The notes under the pieces were generated by a model. The model was not told the DNA's origin, did no database searches, and saw only the letters and a program-made list of their open reading frames with translations. A program made the position numbers and the translations under genes. Of a DNA stretch of 64,000 nt, positions 25,462 through 33,989 are shown piece by piece. The stretch is from CAYUTA01 sp964447605 (GTDB taxonomy: Bacteria > Bacillota > Clostridia > Christensenellales > CAG-138), in assembly GCA_964447605.1 (NCBI GenBank), contig CAYUTA010000006.1:17616-81615 (forward strand). Reading direction: 5' to 3'. Within the stretch, counting starts at the first letter, position 1. The number at the start of each line of letters is the position of its first letter.

Positions 25462-26153
25462 GCCTGTCTCCAGTTCCAGATATAGTATGGCGCCTCGTCG
25501 CCGGTATTGAACAGCAGGTCAAGCACCGATACGCCGTGCTCAAACGCGCCGTTATGCCGCTGCGGATAGGCCGGGTATCCGCCGTAATCCTTCCAGACAA
25601 GCTCGATACCGGCCCGCTCATAATCCCCAGCCTGAATATAATCCCTGGCCGCGGGGCCGCTGACGTACCGCGTCGCGCCCGCCGCTTGCAGCATGGAGAG
25701 CAGCTTTTCGTGCTTTGCGCCGTGGGTTGCAAAGTCGCGGCTGTCGGCAAATTTTGTGGAGATGCCGAGGTAATCCAGGCTGATGCGCTCGATGAGATAC
25801 CGGTTCAGCTCAAAAAGATAGTCCCACCTGCGCGCAAGGTACACATGCTCGAGAAATGCCCGGTATTTTTCAAAGTACGGCGCGCGGCGGTAGCTTGCCA
25901 GGAGCATATCGTAATGCTTCTTCTGCCAGGACCTGTCCGTCATGCGCACGTCCAGAATCAGCCGGTGCTCGTCGGTCCCCACCGGGATGGTCAGCCATTT
26001 TACGCCGCCCTCGGTCACGATGCGGTTGCGGTTGCGCCAGTCGTTTTTGGTGTACTGCAAATCGTCGTGGAAAATGAACAGCTCCACGTCGTGAATGATA
26101 TCAAAATACCCCTTCCACGGGATATAGTTGCTCTGCAGCACCGCGACGTTCAT
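25458..26153 (-). CDS. WbqC-family protein
   Basis: A 231-residue WbqC-like protein (PF08889). The N-terminus VAVLQSNYIPWKGYFDIIHD and the following LQYTKNDWRNRNRI are diagnostic. The family is common in O-antigen and capsule clusters and is thought to act in making or transferring modified amino sugars, though its chemistry is not settled. It is the first gene after a strong minus-strand promoter (26204-26232) and overlaps the glycosyltransferase gene by four bases, so it leads the glycosylation operon. Its start codon follows a modest purine-rich site. Confidence 0.88.
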   Translation of the reverse strand: MNVAVLQSNYIPWKGYFDIIHDVELFIFHDDLQYTKNDWRNRNRIVTEGGVKWLTIPVGTDEHRLILDVRMTDRSWQKKHYDMLLASYRRAPYFEKYRAFLEHVYLARRWDYLFELNRYLIERISLDYLGISTKFADSRDFATHGAKHEKLLSMLQAAGATRYVSGPAARDYIQAGDYERAGIELVWKDYGGYPAYPQRHNGAFEHGVSVLDLLFNTGDEAPYYIWNWRQA

Positions 26154-26203
26154 ACCAGCGCCTCCCGGGCGGCATGCGCTTTCCGCCCATAAGAATTTAT
26201 CCT

Positions 26204-26232
26204 ATTATACATGATAAGGCGGATGTTTGCAA
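26204..26232 (-). promoter_or_regulatory. Promoter of the WbqC glycosylation operon
   Basis: Minus-strand TTGCAA (26227-26232), 17-base spacer, TATAAT (26204-26209). The -35 hexamer is palindromic and also serves the opposite direction. Confidence 0.7.
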
Positions 26233-26254
26233 TTTTGCGTTTCCATGCTATCAT
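26227..26254 (+). promoter_or_regulatory. Possible divergent promoter of the acyltransferase gene
   Basis: Plus-strand TTGCAA (26227-26232) with TATCAT (26249-26254) at 16 bases; CATAAT at 26252 is an alternative. Transcription would begin within a base or two of the ATG at 26262. Confidence 0.45.
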
Positions 26255-26261
26255 AATCGTT

Positions 26262-27785
26262 ATGGAACGCGCTGCAAACTACCGAAAAATTGAGATCGAT
26301 ACACGGCATGTCGACGTGCTCGACGGAATCCGCGCGCTGTCGATCGGGTTGATTTTCTGGTTCCACCTCTGGCAGCAGAGTTGGCTGATGCCTTACTGGC
26401 ATACGCCGCAGTGGCTCATATCGCTTGGGTTGCCAAGCGTCGTCAGCTTCGATTTTTTGCCCCGCAGCGGCTTTTTGTTTGTGGATATGATGCTGCTGAT
26501 TTCCGCGTTCTGCCTGTTTCTTCCGCATGCCCGCGCCCTTTTTTGCGGCGAACCCGTACCCGCCGCAAAGCAGTTTTACAAAAAACGACTTGTCCGCATC
26601 GTGCCGCCGTATTACCTGAGCGTATTGCTGATCTTCTCTCTTGTCGCGCTGCCGTCCGGCGCGTATGCAAGCGGCCGGGAAATGCGCGTCGATTTGCTGT
26701 CCACGCTCACTTTTACACAGACCTTTGTACCGGGCGTTCTGCTTTCCACCAAGCTCAACGGCGTGCTTTGGACGGCTGCCATTGAGATGCAATTCTATCT
26801 GCTGTTCCCGCTGCTGGCAAGCTGCTTCCGCAAGCAGCCAGCGATCACCTATGTCGGTATGGTCGCCGTCTCGATGGCGTATCTGCACCTGTTTGCGCTT
26901 GGCGACCCGGACAAGCTGCGCGTGACGCTCAACCAGCTCCCAGGTTTTTTCGGCGTTTTTGCCAACGGCATGCTCGCTGCATACGGGTTCGTCTGGCTTT
27001 CCACGCGAACGGGCCGCAAAAAATGGATCGCCGCGCTGTCCACGGCGGTTGCCCTTTTTTGCCTGTATTGGATTTCATGCATGCAGAAGGTCGCGCCCGC
27101 CGTCAGCCCCGTGCAGATCTGGCAGGCTTCCAACCGCTATACGCTGTCTCTTGCGTTTGCGCTGCTGGTCTTTTCCTCCGCGCTTGCGGCGCGGTGGTTC
27201 CGTTTTTTACTGAGCAACCGCGTGATGGCGTTTTTTGCCGCCATATCCTATAACGTATACATCTGGCATCAATGGCTGGCCGTTCAGCTCAAGCAGTGGC
27301 GCATCCCCTATTGGGCGGGCGAACAGGCGCCCAACTTCACCGGCGACAAGGCCTGGCAATGGACGTACACGCTCGTTGTCATCGGCGCGACGCTTCTCAC
27401 GGCCACGCTTTTAACCCATCTGTTTGAGCGCCCGGTTGCCCGCCGCCTGCTCGCGCTCAGGCGGCCTGCTCTCTTTGATAAGCGGACGGTACAAGAAGCT
27501 TCCGCTGCGATGGAAGAAAGGAACTCCGGCATGCACCACGAATTCATCCCCGAGGGCGTTTGCTCGAAAAAAATCACGTTCGACCTGACCGATGACGGCA
27601 AGCTTTCCAACGTTGCGTTTATCGGCGGCTGCGACGGTAATCTCAAAACCATCGGCAAGTTGGTTGAGGGCAAAGACGCCGAACAGATTGCGGCCATGCT
27701 CAAAGGCACCTCCTGCGACGGCGGCGACACCTCCTGCGCCGACCAGTTTGCGCGGGCGATTGAGGAGGCCGCCTCGCAAAAATAG
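26262..27785 (+). CDS. Acyltransferase 3 family membrane protein fused to a TSCPD domain
   Basis: A 507-residue protein. Residues 1 to about 410 are an OafA/YrhL-type acyltransferase: HVDVLDGIRALSIGLIFWFH at the start (conserved RALS), about ten membrane helices, and a C-terminal FERPVARRLL. Such enzymes O-acetylate cell-surface sugars. From residue 424 the chain continues as a TSCPD domain (HHEFIPEGVCSKKITFDL, then a TSCADQFARAIEE tail), which is usually a separate protein of about 80 residues. No stop separates them. The ATG at 26262 has no good ribosome site and may be leaderless; upstream in-frame starts at 26211 or 26223 are possible. Confidence 0.8.
   Translation: MERAANYRKIEIDTRHVDVLDGIRALSIGLIFWFHLWQQSWLMPYWHTPQWLISLGLPSVVSFDFLPRSGFLFVDMMLLISAFCLFLPHARALFCGEPVPAAKQFYKKRLVRIVPPYYLSVLLIFSLVALPSGAYASGREMRVDLLSTLTFTQTFVPGVLLSTKLNGVLWTAAIEMQFYLLFPLLASCFRKQPAITYVGMVAVSMAYLHLFALGDPDKLRVTLNQLPGFFGVFANGMLAAYGFVWLSTRTGRKKWIAALSTAVALFCLYWISCMQKVAPAVSPVQIWQASNRYTLSLAFALLVFSSALAARWFRFLLSNRVMAFFAAISYNVYIWHQWLAVQLKQWRIPYWAGEQAPNFTGDKAWQWTYTLVVIGATLLTATLLTHLFERPVARRLLALRRPALFDKRTVQEASAAMEERNSGMHHEFIPEGVCSKKITFDLTDDGKLSNVAFIGGCDGNLKTIGKLVEGKDAEQIAAMLKGTSCDGGDTSCADQFARAIEEAASQK
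27531..27785 (+). CDS. Possible independent TSCPD/TIGR03905-like protein from an internal start
   Basis: An ATG inside the acyltransferase frame lies 8 bases behind GAAAGGA, and translation from it gives an 84-residue protein with the full TSCPD domain: VCSKKITFDL, GGCDGNLKTIGKLVEG and TSCADQFARA. Its length equals that of free-standing members of the family, whose function is not known and whose conserved cysteines suggest metal or thiol chemistry. Either the two genes have fused, or both a fusion and a short product are made from the same frame. Confidence 0.55.
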   Translation: MHHEFIPEGVCSKKITFDLTDDGKLSNVAFIGGCDGNLKTIGKLVEGKDAEQIAAMLKGTSCDGGDTSCADQFARAIEEAASQK

Positions 27786-27991
27786 CGGCGGACGGCCCAA
27801 CGCTCAATGTCCTTTGCAATTCATACCCCATCACGGCCTTACGGCGGATGCGCGGGACTGCGTTGGAAAATAACGTTTTTGATTTTTATACATTTGGTCA
27901 TTTGTTTGAAAACGGCATGCGCCGCCTTTCCATTTTTTGTTTGCTTCCAAATCTGTTTTTCGTTTCCAAAGTTGTTTCAATTCCGTAAACA

Positions 27992-28005
27992 CGAACGTTC
28001 GTTTG
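27992..28005 (+). promoter_or_regulatory. SOS/LexA-box-like site
   Basis: CGAACGTTCGTTTG differs at two positions from the Gram-positive LexA consensus CGAAC-N4-GTTYC pattern. It lies 53 bases before the NlpC/P60 gene start. The match could be chance. Confidence 0.3.
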
Positions 28006-28057
28006 CTAATTTTTGTGTCGATTCATGTTAGGTTTGAGCGCAAGGAGGTGTTGCTTC

Positions 28058-28939
28058 ATGCGACCAAGCTGGAAACGAACAACGATTCTGCTCGTCTGCC
28101 TCTGCGCGGTGCTCCTGTTGCCCGCGCTCGCGTCGGCGGCCGGACAGAGCGGCACGATCACGGGCAACAAGGTCAATCTTCGGACCGGTCCGGGCACGCA
28201 GTACAGCCGCATCGCCTATCTATATAAAGGCGATCCGGTTGCCGTTACGGGCGGCAAGAACGGCTGGTATGCCGTCAGCAGCAACGGCGCGGAGGGCTAT
28301 GTCCATTCCGACTACGTACAGGTGCGCGCGGCGGGCGGCTCCGGCAGCACGGCGGGTTCGCCGGACAGCAGCGTGATGAAGCGCGGCAGCACGGGCGGCA
28401 ATGTCAGGCAGCTGCAGGGCAACCTGATTATGCTCGGCTATCTCAACAGCCGCGCAGACGGCTTCTTTGGCGGCGGAACCGAAGCGGCCGTAAAAAAATA
28501 TCAGTCCCGCAACGGCCTGTCTGCCGACGGCGTCGCCGGCAAAGCGACCGTCAGCGCCGTGGGCGGCGAGGTGCTGCGCATCCTCAATACCGTGAATGCA
28601 GCAAAGAAACACCTTGGTCTTGCCTATGCTTACGGCGGCTCCAGCCCCTCGACCGGATTCGACTGCTCCGGTTTGACGCAGTATGCGTTTGCCAAAGCCG
28701 GCATGTCCATCCCGCGGGTCAGCTATGAGCAGGCGGCGGCGGGCATCTCCGTGCCGCGTTCGCAGCTACGCACAGGCGACCTGGTGGCGTTCAACAGCCC
28801 GGTCTCTCACGTGGGTATCTATGTCGGCAACGGCAAGTTCATCCACTCGCCGAAGCCCGGCGACGTGGTCAAGCTGACCAATTTATCCGCCATGAACCTC
28901 ACGGCCATCCGCCGGTTTACCGGAAAGCTGGCGTCATAA
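28058..28939 (+). CDS. Secreted NlpC/P60 peptidoglycan endopeptidase
   Basis: A 293-residue secreted wall hydrolase. Residues 1-28 form a signal peptide with an ALASAAG cleavage region. An SH3b domain follows (about 32-90: GNKVNLRTGPGTQYS), then a peptidoglycan-binding type 1 domain (about 108-165: NVRQLQGNLIMLGYL), then the NlpC/P60 domain with the catalytic Cys203 in GFDCSGLTQ, His251 in VSHVGIYVG and His263 in KFIHSP. It would cut D-glutamyl-meso-DAP links in peptide stems. The start is the ATG behind AAGGAGGTG. It precedes the ftsW cluster by about 480 bases. Confidence 0.93.
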   Translation: MRPSWKRTTILLVCLCAVLLLPALASAAGQSGTITGNKVNLRTGPGTQYSRIAYLYKGDPVAVTGGKNGWYAVSSNGAEGYVHSDYVQVRAAGGSGSTAGSPDSSVMKRGSTGGNVRQLQGNLIMLGYLNSRADGFFGGGTEAAVKKYQSRNGLSADGVAGKATVSAVGGEVLRILNTVNAAKKHLGLAYAYGGSSPSTGFDCSGLTQYAFAKAGMSIPRVSYEQAAAGISVPRSQLRTGDLVAFNSPVSHVGIYVGNGKFIHSPKPGDVVKLTNLSAMNLTAIRRFTGKLAS

Positions 28940-29416
28940 GCCGGCGGCAGGCCGCAACAAACGTTGTTTTTGGCGGGCATGCTGCTCGCTCGCCCTCGCG
29001 CCCATGCGCTCCCGGGCGGCGAACCGCCAAAGGTGTGGGCGGCGGACGCGCCAGCCGCCGCTGCCCACGATTGATATTTTTTTCCGAAATATAAGAGCGT
29101 ATTTCATTGAAGCTGCTTTGGTAATCCTGGCCGGACTGCGCCGCCCTGCGTGCATACCGCCGGTTCCGGCAGGCTCCCCCCATATCTTCGCCCGACCGCG
29201 TCTTCGGGGAACGCGTAAATCCACCGCAGCCTGTGAAGAAACCGCTCCCCTGCCGCATTGGTATATTTTTGCAAAGAACCATTTCCATAATAAGAAAATT
29301 CTGAAAACAATCCGCAAAGGCGGTCAGCTTTGCTTGTCAGCGCATATATATTTTGGTATCATACAAGCTGCCTGAAATGGGGGGCTTGACTTTAACGGCT
29401 AAGAAACGGAGCGTCA
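28940..29416. other. Gap between NlpC/P60 gene and ftsW
   Basis: This 477-base gap contains a weak AACAA/TTGTT hairpin with a T-run near 28970, then GC-rich sequence without a recognisable gene, and the ftsW promoter at 29334-29362. Confidence 0.5.
29334..29362 (+). promoter_or_regulatory. Promoter of the ftsW-murA-ftsQ cluster
   Basis: TTGTCA (29334-29339) and TATCAT (29357-29362) with 17-base spacing; the start would leave about 48 bases before the ftsW ATG. Confidence 0.6.
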
Positions 29417-30544
29417 ATGGCGGGTCGCGCACGGATGAAAAACAAAATAATGCGCGGTCATCTGGACTGGCCGATCCTCGTAGCGATTGCCCTGCTGTGC
29501 GCATTCGGTCTGGTTATGGTGTTTTCCGCCAGCTATTATTATGCGCAGAACACCGCGTCGGTAGGAAACGACGGTTACTATTATATCCGCAAGCAGGCCG
29601 TGTACCTGATCATCGGCTTCCCGATGATGATCCTGATCTCGCTGATGAACTACAAAAAGCTGGAGCAGTTCAAGGTTGTCGCCATACTCGTGTCCATTGC
29701 GCTGCTGGTCGCGGTGCTGATTTTTGGGCAGGAGACCAACGGCGCAAAGCGCTGGATCGTGATTGGCGGTCAAAGCGTCCAGCCGTCCGAGATCGCAAAA
29801 TTCGGCATGATGCTTTACATGTGCTCGTTTATGAGCAAGAAGCATGCCGTTATGCGCAGCTTTTCCAAGGGCATGCTGCCGATGCTTCTGGTCATCGGCG
29901 TGATTTGCGGCCTGGTCATGCTCCAGCCCAACATGTCCATGGCCGTTATCATGGGCCTGATGGGCTATGCGTTGCTGTTCGTCGGCGGCTGCGACACCAA
30001 GCAGATGCTGTTGCTGGCCGTTGCGCTGGTGGCCATGTTCGGTTTGCTTGCCGTGATCGAGCCTTACCGCATGGCGCGTTTGACTTCGTTTACCAACCCG
30101 TGGGCGGATCCGCTTGGCGACGGATACCAGCTCATCCAGTCCTACTATGCGCTCGGGGCAGGCGGCCTGTTCGGCGTGGGACTCAACAACAGCAAGCAAA
30201 AGCTGCTGTACATGACCTACGGCGAGTCGGACTTTATCTTTGCCATCGTATGCGAGGAGCTGGGCCTCGTCGGCGGTCTTGCCGTAATCGCGGCCTACGG
30301 TTTCATCATCTACCGCGGCGTCCGCATTGCGCTGCGCTGCCGCGACCGCTTTGGCAGCCTGCTTGCCGCGGGCATCACGGTTGTTTTCGGCGTGCAGGTG
30401 TTTGTTAACATCGGCGTTTGCACGGGCCTGTTGCCTACGACCGGCCAGGCGCTTCCGTTCATCAGCGCAGGCGGATCGTCCATGATGATCTTCCTTGCCG
30501 CCATGGGCGTGCTGCTGAGCATATCGCGCACGACCAACACCTGA
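29417..30544 (+). CDS. ftsW: FtsW/RodA/SpoVE-family SEDS peptidoglycan polymerase
   Basis: A 375-residue polytopic SEDS protein that polymerises lipid II into glycan strands. It has about ten membrane helices, the NGAKRWIVIGG and QPSEIAKFG motifs after helix 4, LQPNMSMAVIM, the long outer loop with GDGYQLIQSYYALGAGG, the conserved YGESDFIFAIVCEELG, and the C-terminal LPTTGQALPFISAGGSSM. Placement directly before murA and ftsQ points to a division role (FtsW, or SpoVE in a sporulating host) rather than RodA. GGAG lies 5 bases before the chosen ATG; an alternative ATG is at residue 7. Confidence 0.93.
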   Translation: MAGRARMKNKIMRGHLDWPILVAIALLCAFGLVMVFSASYYYAQNTASVGNDGYYYIRKQAVYLIIGFPMMILISLMNYKKLEQFKVVAILVSIALLVAVLIFGQETNGAKRWIVIGGQSVQPSEIAKFGMMLYMCSFMSKKHAVMRSFSKGMLPMLLVIGVICGLVMLQPNMSMAVIMGLMGYALLFVGGCDTKQMLLLAVALVAMFGLLAVIEPYRMARLTSFTNPWADPLGDGYQLIQSYYALGAGGLFGVGLNNSKQKLLYMTYGESDFIFAIVCEELGLVGGLAVIAAYGFIIYRGVRIALRCRDRFGSLLAAGITVVFGVQVFVNIGVCTGLLPTTGQALPFISAGGSSMMIFLAAMGVLLSISRTTNT

Positions 30545-30675
30545 AGCCGCGTTTTTGCGGTGTGTGCGCGCCCATAATTCCGCCTCAGGGGGCGCTTTGG
30601 CGCAATGCGCCGAAATTTGCCGGAACATTCCGATGCGGGGACGCATACAATGCTATGTGCGTTGGAGGTGTTCTG

Positions 30676-31935
30676 TTGGCAAAGCTCATTGTTACGGGCG
30701 GAGTCCCGCTATCCGGCAGTTGCCGTGTTAGCGGGGCAAAAAATGCCGTACTGCCAATTCTGGCCGCATGCGTATTGACCAGGCGGCCGGTGCGGCTCAA
30801 CGATTGCCCGCAGTTGACGGACGTCGACAACATGGCGGACATTTTACGTACGTTGGGGTGCAGGGTGGAGCGCTGCGGTACATCGCTCCAGGTAGACGCG
30901 CGCGATGCTTCCAGCTATGAGCTGCCGGAGCATTTAAGCAAGGAGCTGCGCTCGTCGATTTTTCTGCTTGGCCCGGTGCTCAGCCGGTTCGGGCACGCGG
31001 TGGTCACCTATCCCGGCGGATGCGAAATCGGCAACCGCCCCATCGACCTGCACCTGCGCGGCTTGCAGCAGCTTGGCGTGCAGATCCGCGAGGAGGGCGG
31101 CCGCATTCACTGCGACGGACGCAGGCTGACCGCAGCGGATATCCATCTGGACTATCCGAGCGTAGGCGCCACGGAAAACATCATGATGGCGGCCGTCGCG
31201 GCGCAGGGCGAGACGATCATCCGCAACGCGGCGCGCGAGCCGGAGATTGTTGACCTGCAGAATTTTTTAAACGCCGCGGGCTTTTATGTGCTCGGTGCAG
31301 GCACATCGACGGTGGTGGTCCAGGGCGGCTGCGCGCCGCGCGAGGTGGATTATACGGTTATGCCGGACCGCATCGTGGCGGGAACACTGCTGGTCGCGGG
31401 CGCAATTACCGGTGGAAGAATTACGGTGGAAAACGCGGTTGCCGACGATATGGCAGGCATCCTTGCCAAGCTGACGGAGTGTGGTTGCGGGCTGGAGATT
31501 CATCAAAGGACGATTTCGCTGGCTGCGTCCGAACGTGTGCGTGAGATCAAGCTGGTTGAGACGCTGCCGCATCCGGGTTTTCCAACCGATATGCAGGCGC
31601 AGATTTTTGCCCTGTGCACCGTATCGGACGGAACCAGCGTGATCGTTGAAAACGTGTTTGAAAACCGCTTCAAACACGCGCAGGAGCTGACGCGCATGGG
31701 CGCGAGCAGCACCGTCAAGGGCCGAACGGCGGTCATCCGCGGCGTGCCGCGGCTTCGTGGCGCGGCCGTAATGGCGCACGACCTGCGCGGCGGGGCGGCC
31801 ATGGTGCTGGCCGGGCTCAACGCAGAGGGAGTGACCACTGTGGAAAACTGCAGGCATATTGACCGCGGTTACGAGCGGCTCGAGCATATGCTCGGCGCGC
31901 TGGGTGCGCGCATTACACGAGAGGAATCGACGTAA
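30676..31935 (+). CDS. murA: UDP-N-acetylglucosamine 1-carboxyvinyltransferase
   Basis: A 419-residue MurA, the first committed step of peptidoglycan synthesis, adding enolpyruvate to UDP-GlcNAc. Lys22 in SGAKNAVLPI and the active-site Cys116 in TYPGGCEIGNRPIDLH are both present, so the protein should be fosfomycin-sensitive in principle. Length equals the usual 417-420. The preferred start is TTG at 30676 behind GGAGGTG, giving MAKLIVTGGVPLSG; the open frame extends well upstream but that part has no MurA resemblance. It follows ftsW by 131 bases and precedes ftsQ by 10. Confidence 0.95.
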   Translation: MAKLIVTGGVPLSGSCRVSGAKNAVLPILAACVLTRRPVRLNDCPQLTDVDNMADILRTLGCRVERCGTSLQVDARDASSYELPEHLSKELRSSIFLLGPVLSRFGHAVVTYPGGCEIGNRPIDLHLRGLQQLGVQIREEGGRIHCDGRRLTAADIHLDYPSVGATENIMMAAVAAQGETIIRNAAREPEIVDLQNFLNAAGFYVLGAGTSTVVVQGGCAPREVDYTVMPDRIVAGTLLVAGAITGGRITVENAVADDMAGILAKLTECGCGLEIHQRTISLAASERVREIKLVETLPHPGFPTDMQAQIFALCTVSDGTSVIVENVFENRFKHAQELTRMGASSTVKGRTAVIRGVPRLRGAAVMAHDLRGGAAMVLAGLNAEGVTTVENCRHIDRGYERLEHMLGALGARITREEST

Positions 31936-31945
31936 CGGACGAAAT

Positions 31946-33883
31946 ATGGCACGAGGCGGACGCAAAAAAACGGCCGAGCCGTCATTATTCAAAAAAGGTG
32001 AGCCCAAGGATAAAAAATCCTTCTGGTCGCACTTTTTTGAACCTGTGCCCGAGGATGAGGACGAGGAGGAATTCTTCCTCAACGCGTTCGACGGCGGGCC
32101 GGATACTGCCGGCGCGCTTCCTTATGACGACGGCGCACCTCTTTATCCGGCCCATGTCACACAAGAAGACGCCGCCCGTTCGACGCGCCGGGATGCCATG
32201 CGCGTTGCCGCCGATGCTCCATATGCGGCGGCAGCAGGTTCCGAAGAATCCGGCGTATACCGGCATGAATCTGCTCCCCCCGTCATGCAGGGCGCATCCT
32301 ATATTCCTTTGGGCACGCCATATGCCCCGGACAACCCCTATGCCCCGCCCGGCATGTCGCAGACGCCGGGCGCCCCCTATGTTCCGCTCGGCACGCCATA
32401 TGCCCCGGACAACCCCTATGCCCCGCTCGGCACGCCGCAGACGCCGGGCGCCCCCTATGTTCCGCTCGGCACGCCATATACACCGGACAACCCCTATGTT
32501 CCGCCCGGCACGCCATATGCCCCGGACAACCCCTATGCCCCGCTCGGCACGCCATATGCCCCGGACAACCCCTATGTTCTGCCCGGCGCGCCATATGCAC
32601 CGGACAACACCCCCTATGCTCCGCCCGGCACGCCGCAGGCGGCGGGAGAACCGTATATGCCGGTGCCGCCGTATGCGGGCGATTCCTCCGGATACGGCGG
32701 CGCTTTGCCCGAGGAAGAATCGGAGGATATCCACCTGTTCGATGAGGTGGAGGACGCCGATAACGTCCGTTCATCTGAGCGCGGGCAGACGACGCGTCTG
32801 TTCCGCACGGGAACGGGCGCAACCACGCGTATTCATATCAACGAAACCGAGGACGCCATCCGCATGGAGGAGGCGGCCAAAAGGTCGCGCGCCCGCGAAG
32901 CCAAGAAGCGGCACGAGGCGGCAATGGAGCGCCGGAATAAGCGTAAAAAGCGCAACACCATCCTGCGCAAGCTGTTTGCCAACGTGGCGTTTGTGCTGTT
33001 TTTTATCGTAGCGGTCATCGTTGCGCTATACTATGGCTTTCTGCTTTCTGATATCATCGTGCTTGGCAACGATACGTACTCGTCGGAGTACATCGTTCAG
33101 CTTTCCGGGCTCGAGCTCGGAAAGCACATGCTGTTTTGCGATCTGGACGGGGCGGCGGACAACGTCCGGCAGGACCCCTATCTGCAGGTTGAACAGGTCA
33201 ACTATATTTTCCCGAGCCGTATCCGCATCATAGTCAGCGAACGCAAGGAGGTTGCGGGCATCATCGGCCTCGACTACAATGTGATCATCGACGACCAGGG
33301 CTACGTGCTCTCCATGAGCGGCGGAACGGATATTTCCTCCCTTCTGCAGGTCACCGGCGTGAGCACCACGGGGTTTCAACTCGGCCAGCAGCTTGGCGAG
33401 GGCAATGACCTCGGTACGGCCACGCTGGTACAGATTATTGAAAAGCTTGAGCAATTTCAGCTGATGGGCTCCGTAAAATCCATCGATATGACCACGCCGC
33501 TGGCCATTACTTTCACAGCCGGAAACGGCCTGAACGTACACCTTGGACAGGCCGCCGACCTCGACAATAAGCTGAACACGTTTGCACGGCTATACCCGCA
33601 GTTTGTTGCGCAGAACATCTATGAGGGCACGCTCTATCTTTCCGCCAAAGGCGGCGCAGTCTACTCGCCGCTGGGCGCCGCGGCGGCGGCGGCCGCAGAA
33701 GCGGGCGATGTGCAAGAGCCCGAGGATTTAACAACCGATCCCGATACAACTACGTTGCCTGAAGACGACGATCAGGGCTCCACATCCCCGGACGACGGGA
33801 CGTCTACGCCAACGCCGGCAGAACTGCCCGCAACGCCAACGCCGTACAATCCGGGCGGCTCGTCCGACGAGTTCCATGGGTAA
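31946..33883 (+). CDS. ftsQ: FtsQ/DivIB cell-division protein with proline-rich repeat tail
   Basis: A 645-residue bitopic divisome protein. Residues 1 to about 340 are a very long cytoplasmic tail containing nine tandem 13-residue units (such as PLGTPYAPDNPYA) at about 121-238, then acidic and arginine-rich stretches. A membrane helix follows at about 345-367 (FVLFFIVAVIVALYYGFLL), then a POTRA domain starting IIVLGNDTYSSEYIVQLSG and a FtsQ/DivIB beta domain. The last 60 residues are acidic, threonine- and proline-rich. Ordinary FtsQ/DivIB tails are far shorter. The ATG is 10 bases after murA with only a weak ribosome site. Confidence 0.88.
   Translation: MARGGRKKTAEPSLFKKGEPKDKKSFWSHFFEPVPEDEDEEEFFLNAFDGGPDTAGALPYDDGAPLYPAHVTQEDAARSTRRDAMRVAADAPYAAAAGSEESGVYRHESAPPVMQGASYIPLGTPYAPDNPYAPPGMSQTPGAPYVPLGTPYAPDNPYAPLGTPQTPGAPYVPLGTPYTPDNPYVPPGTPYAPDNPYAPLGTPYAPDNPYVLPGAPYAPDNTPYAPPGTPQAAGEPYMPVPPYAGDSSGYGGALPEEESEDIHLFDEVEDADNVRSSERGQTTRLFRTGTGATTRIHINETEDAIRMEEAAKRSRAREAKKRHEAAMERRNKRKKRNTILRKLFANVAFVLFFIVAVIVALYYGFLLSDIIVLGNDTYSSEYIVQLSGLELGKHMLFCDLDGAADNVRQDPYLQVEQVNYIFPSRIRIIVSERKEVAGIIGLDYNVIIDDQGYVLSMSGGTDISSLLQVTGVSTTGFQLGQQLGEGNDLGTATLVQIIEKLEQFQLMGSVKSIDMTTPLAITFTAGNGLNVHLGQAADLDNKLNTFARLYPQFVAQNIYEGTLYLSAKGGAVYSPLGAAAAAAAEAGDVQEPEDLTTDPDTTTLPEDDDQGSTSPDDGTSTPTPAELPATPTPYNPGGSSDEFHG
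32306..32659 (+). repeat. 39-bp tandem repeats in ftsQ
   Basis: Nine imperfect 39-bp units, each coding for 13 residues of the type P-(L/P)-G-T-P-x-x-P-x-x-P-Y-x; one unit carries an extra codon. Two variants alternate (APDN and TPGA forms), and long stretches are identical between units, so copy number is likely to vary by slippage or recombination. Confidence 0.9.
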
Positions 33884-33989
33884 GGTCGCAAGCGTATTTG
33901 CCAAACCGCAGCCATCCGGCGCATCGCACAACATGAACGCCAAAATTGCCACGATGCTTTTGCTTTCCCTTGTAATTCCGTTTATGTAA
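33876..33989 (+). CDS. Possible 37-residue small protein after ftsQ
   Basis: An ATG overlapping the last codons of ftsQ opens a 37-residue frame (MGKVASVFAKPQPSGASHNM at its start) ending in a hydrophobic stretch KIATMLLLSLVIPFM. Third-position GC is high like the neighbours, and the overlap would allow coupled translation, but there is no clear ribosome site and I recognise no family. It may be a remnant of a larger gene. Confidence 0.3.
   Translation: MGKVASVFAKPQPSGASHNMNAKIATMLLLSLVIPFM

Noticed and set aside
29353..30408. 351-codon frame overlapping ftsW
   Set aside because: Out-of-frame shadow of ftsW; the ftsW frame has all SEDS motifs.
30418..30675. N-terminal extension of MurA by 86 residues
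   Set aside because: The extension has no MurA similarity, and a TTG behind GGAGGTG gives the standard length.
32306..32659. CRISPR-like repeat array
   Set aside because: Units are contiguous without spacers and keep the ftsQ reading frame; it is a coding repeat.
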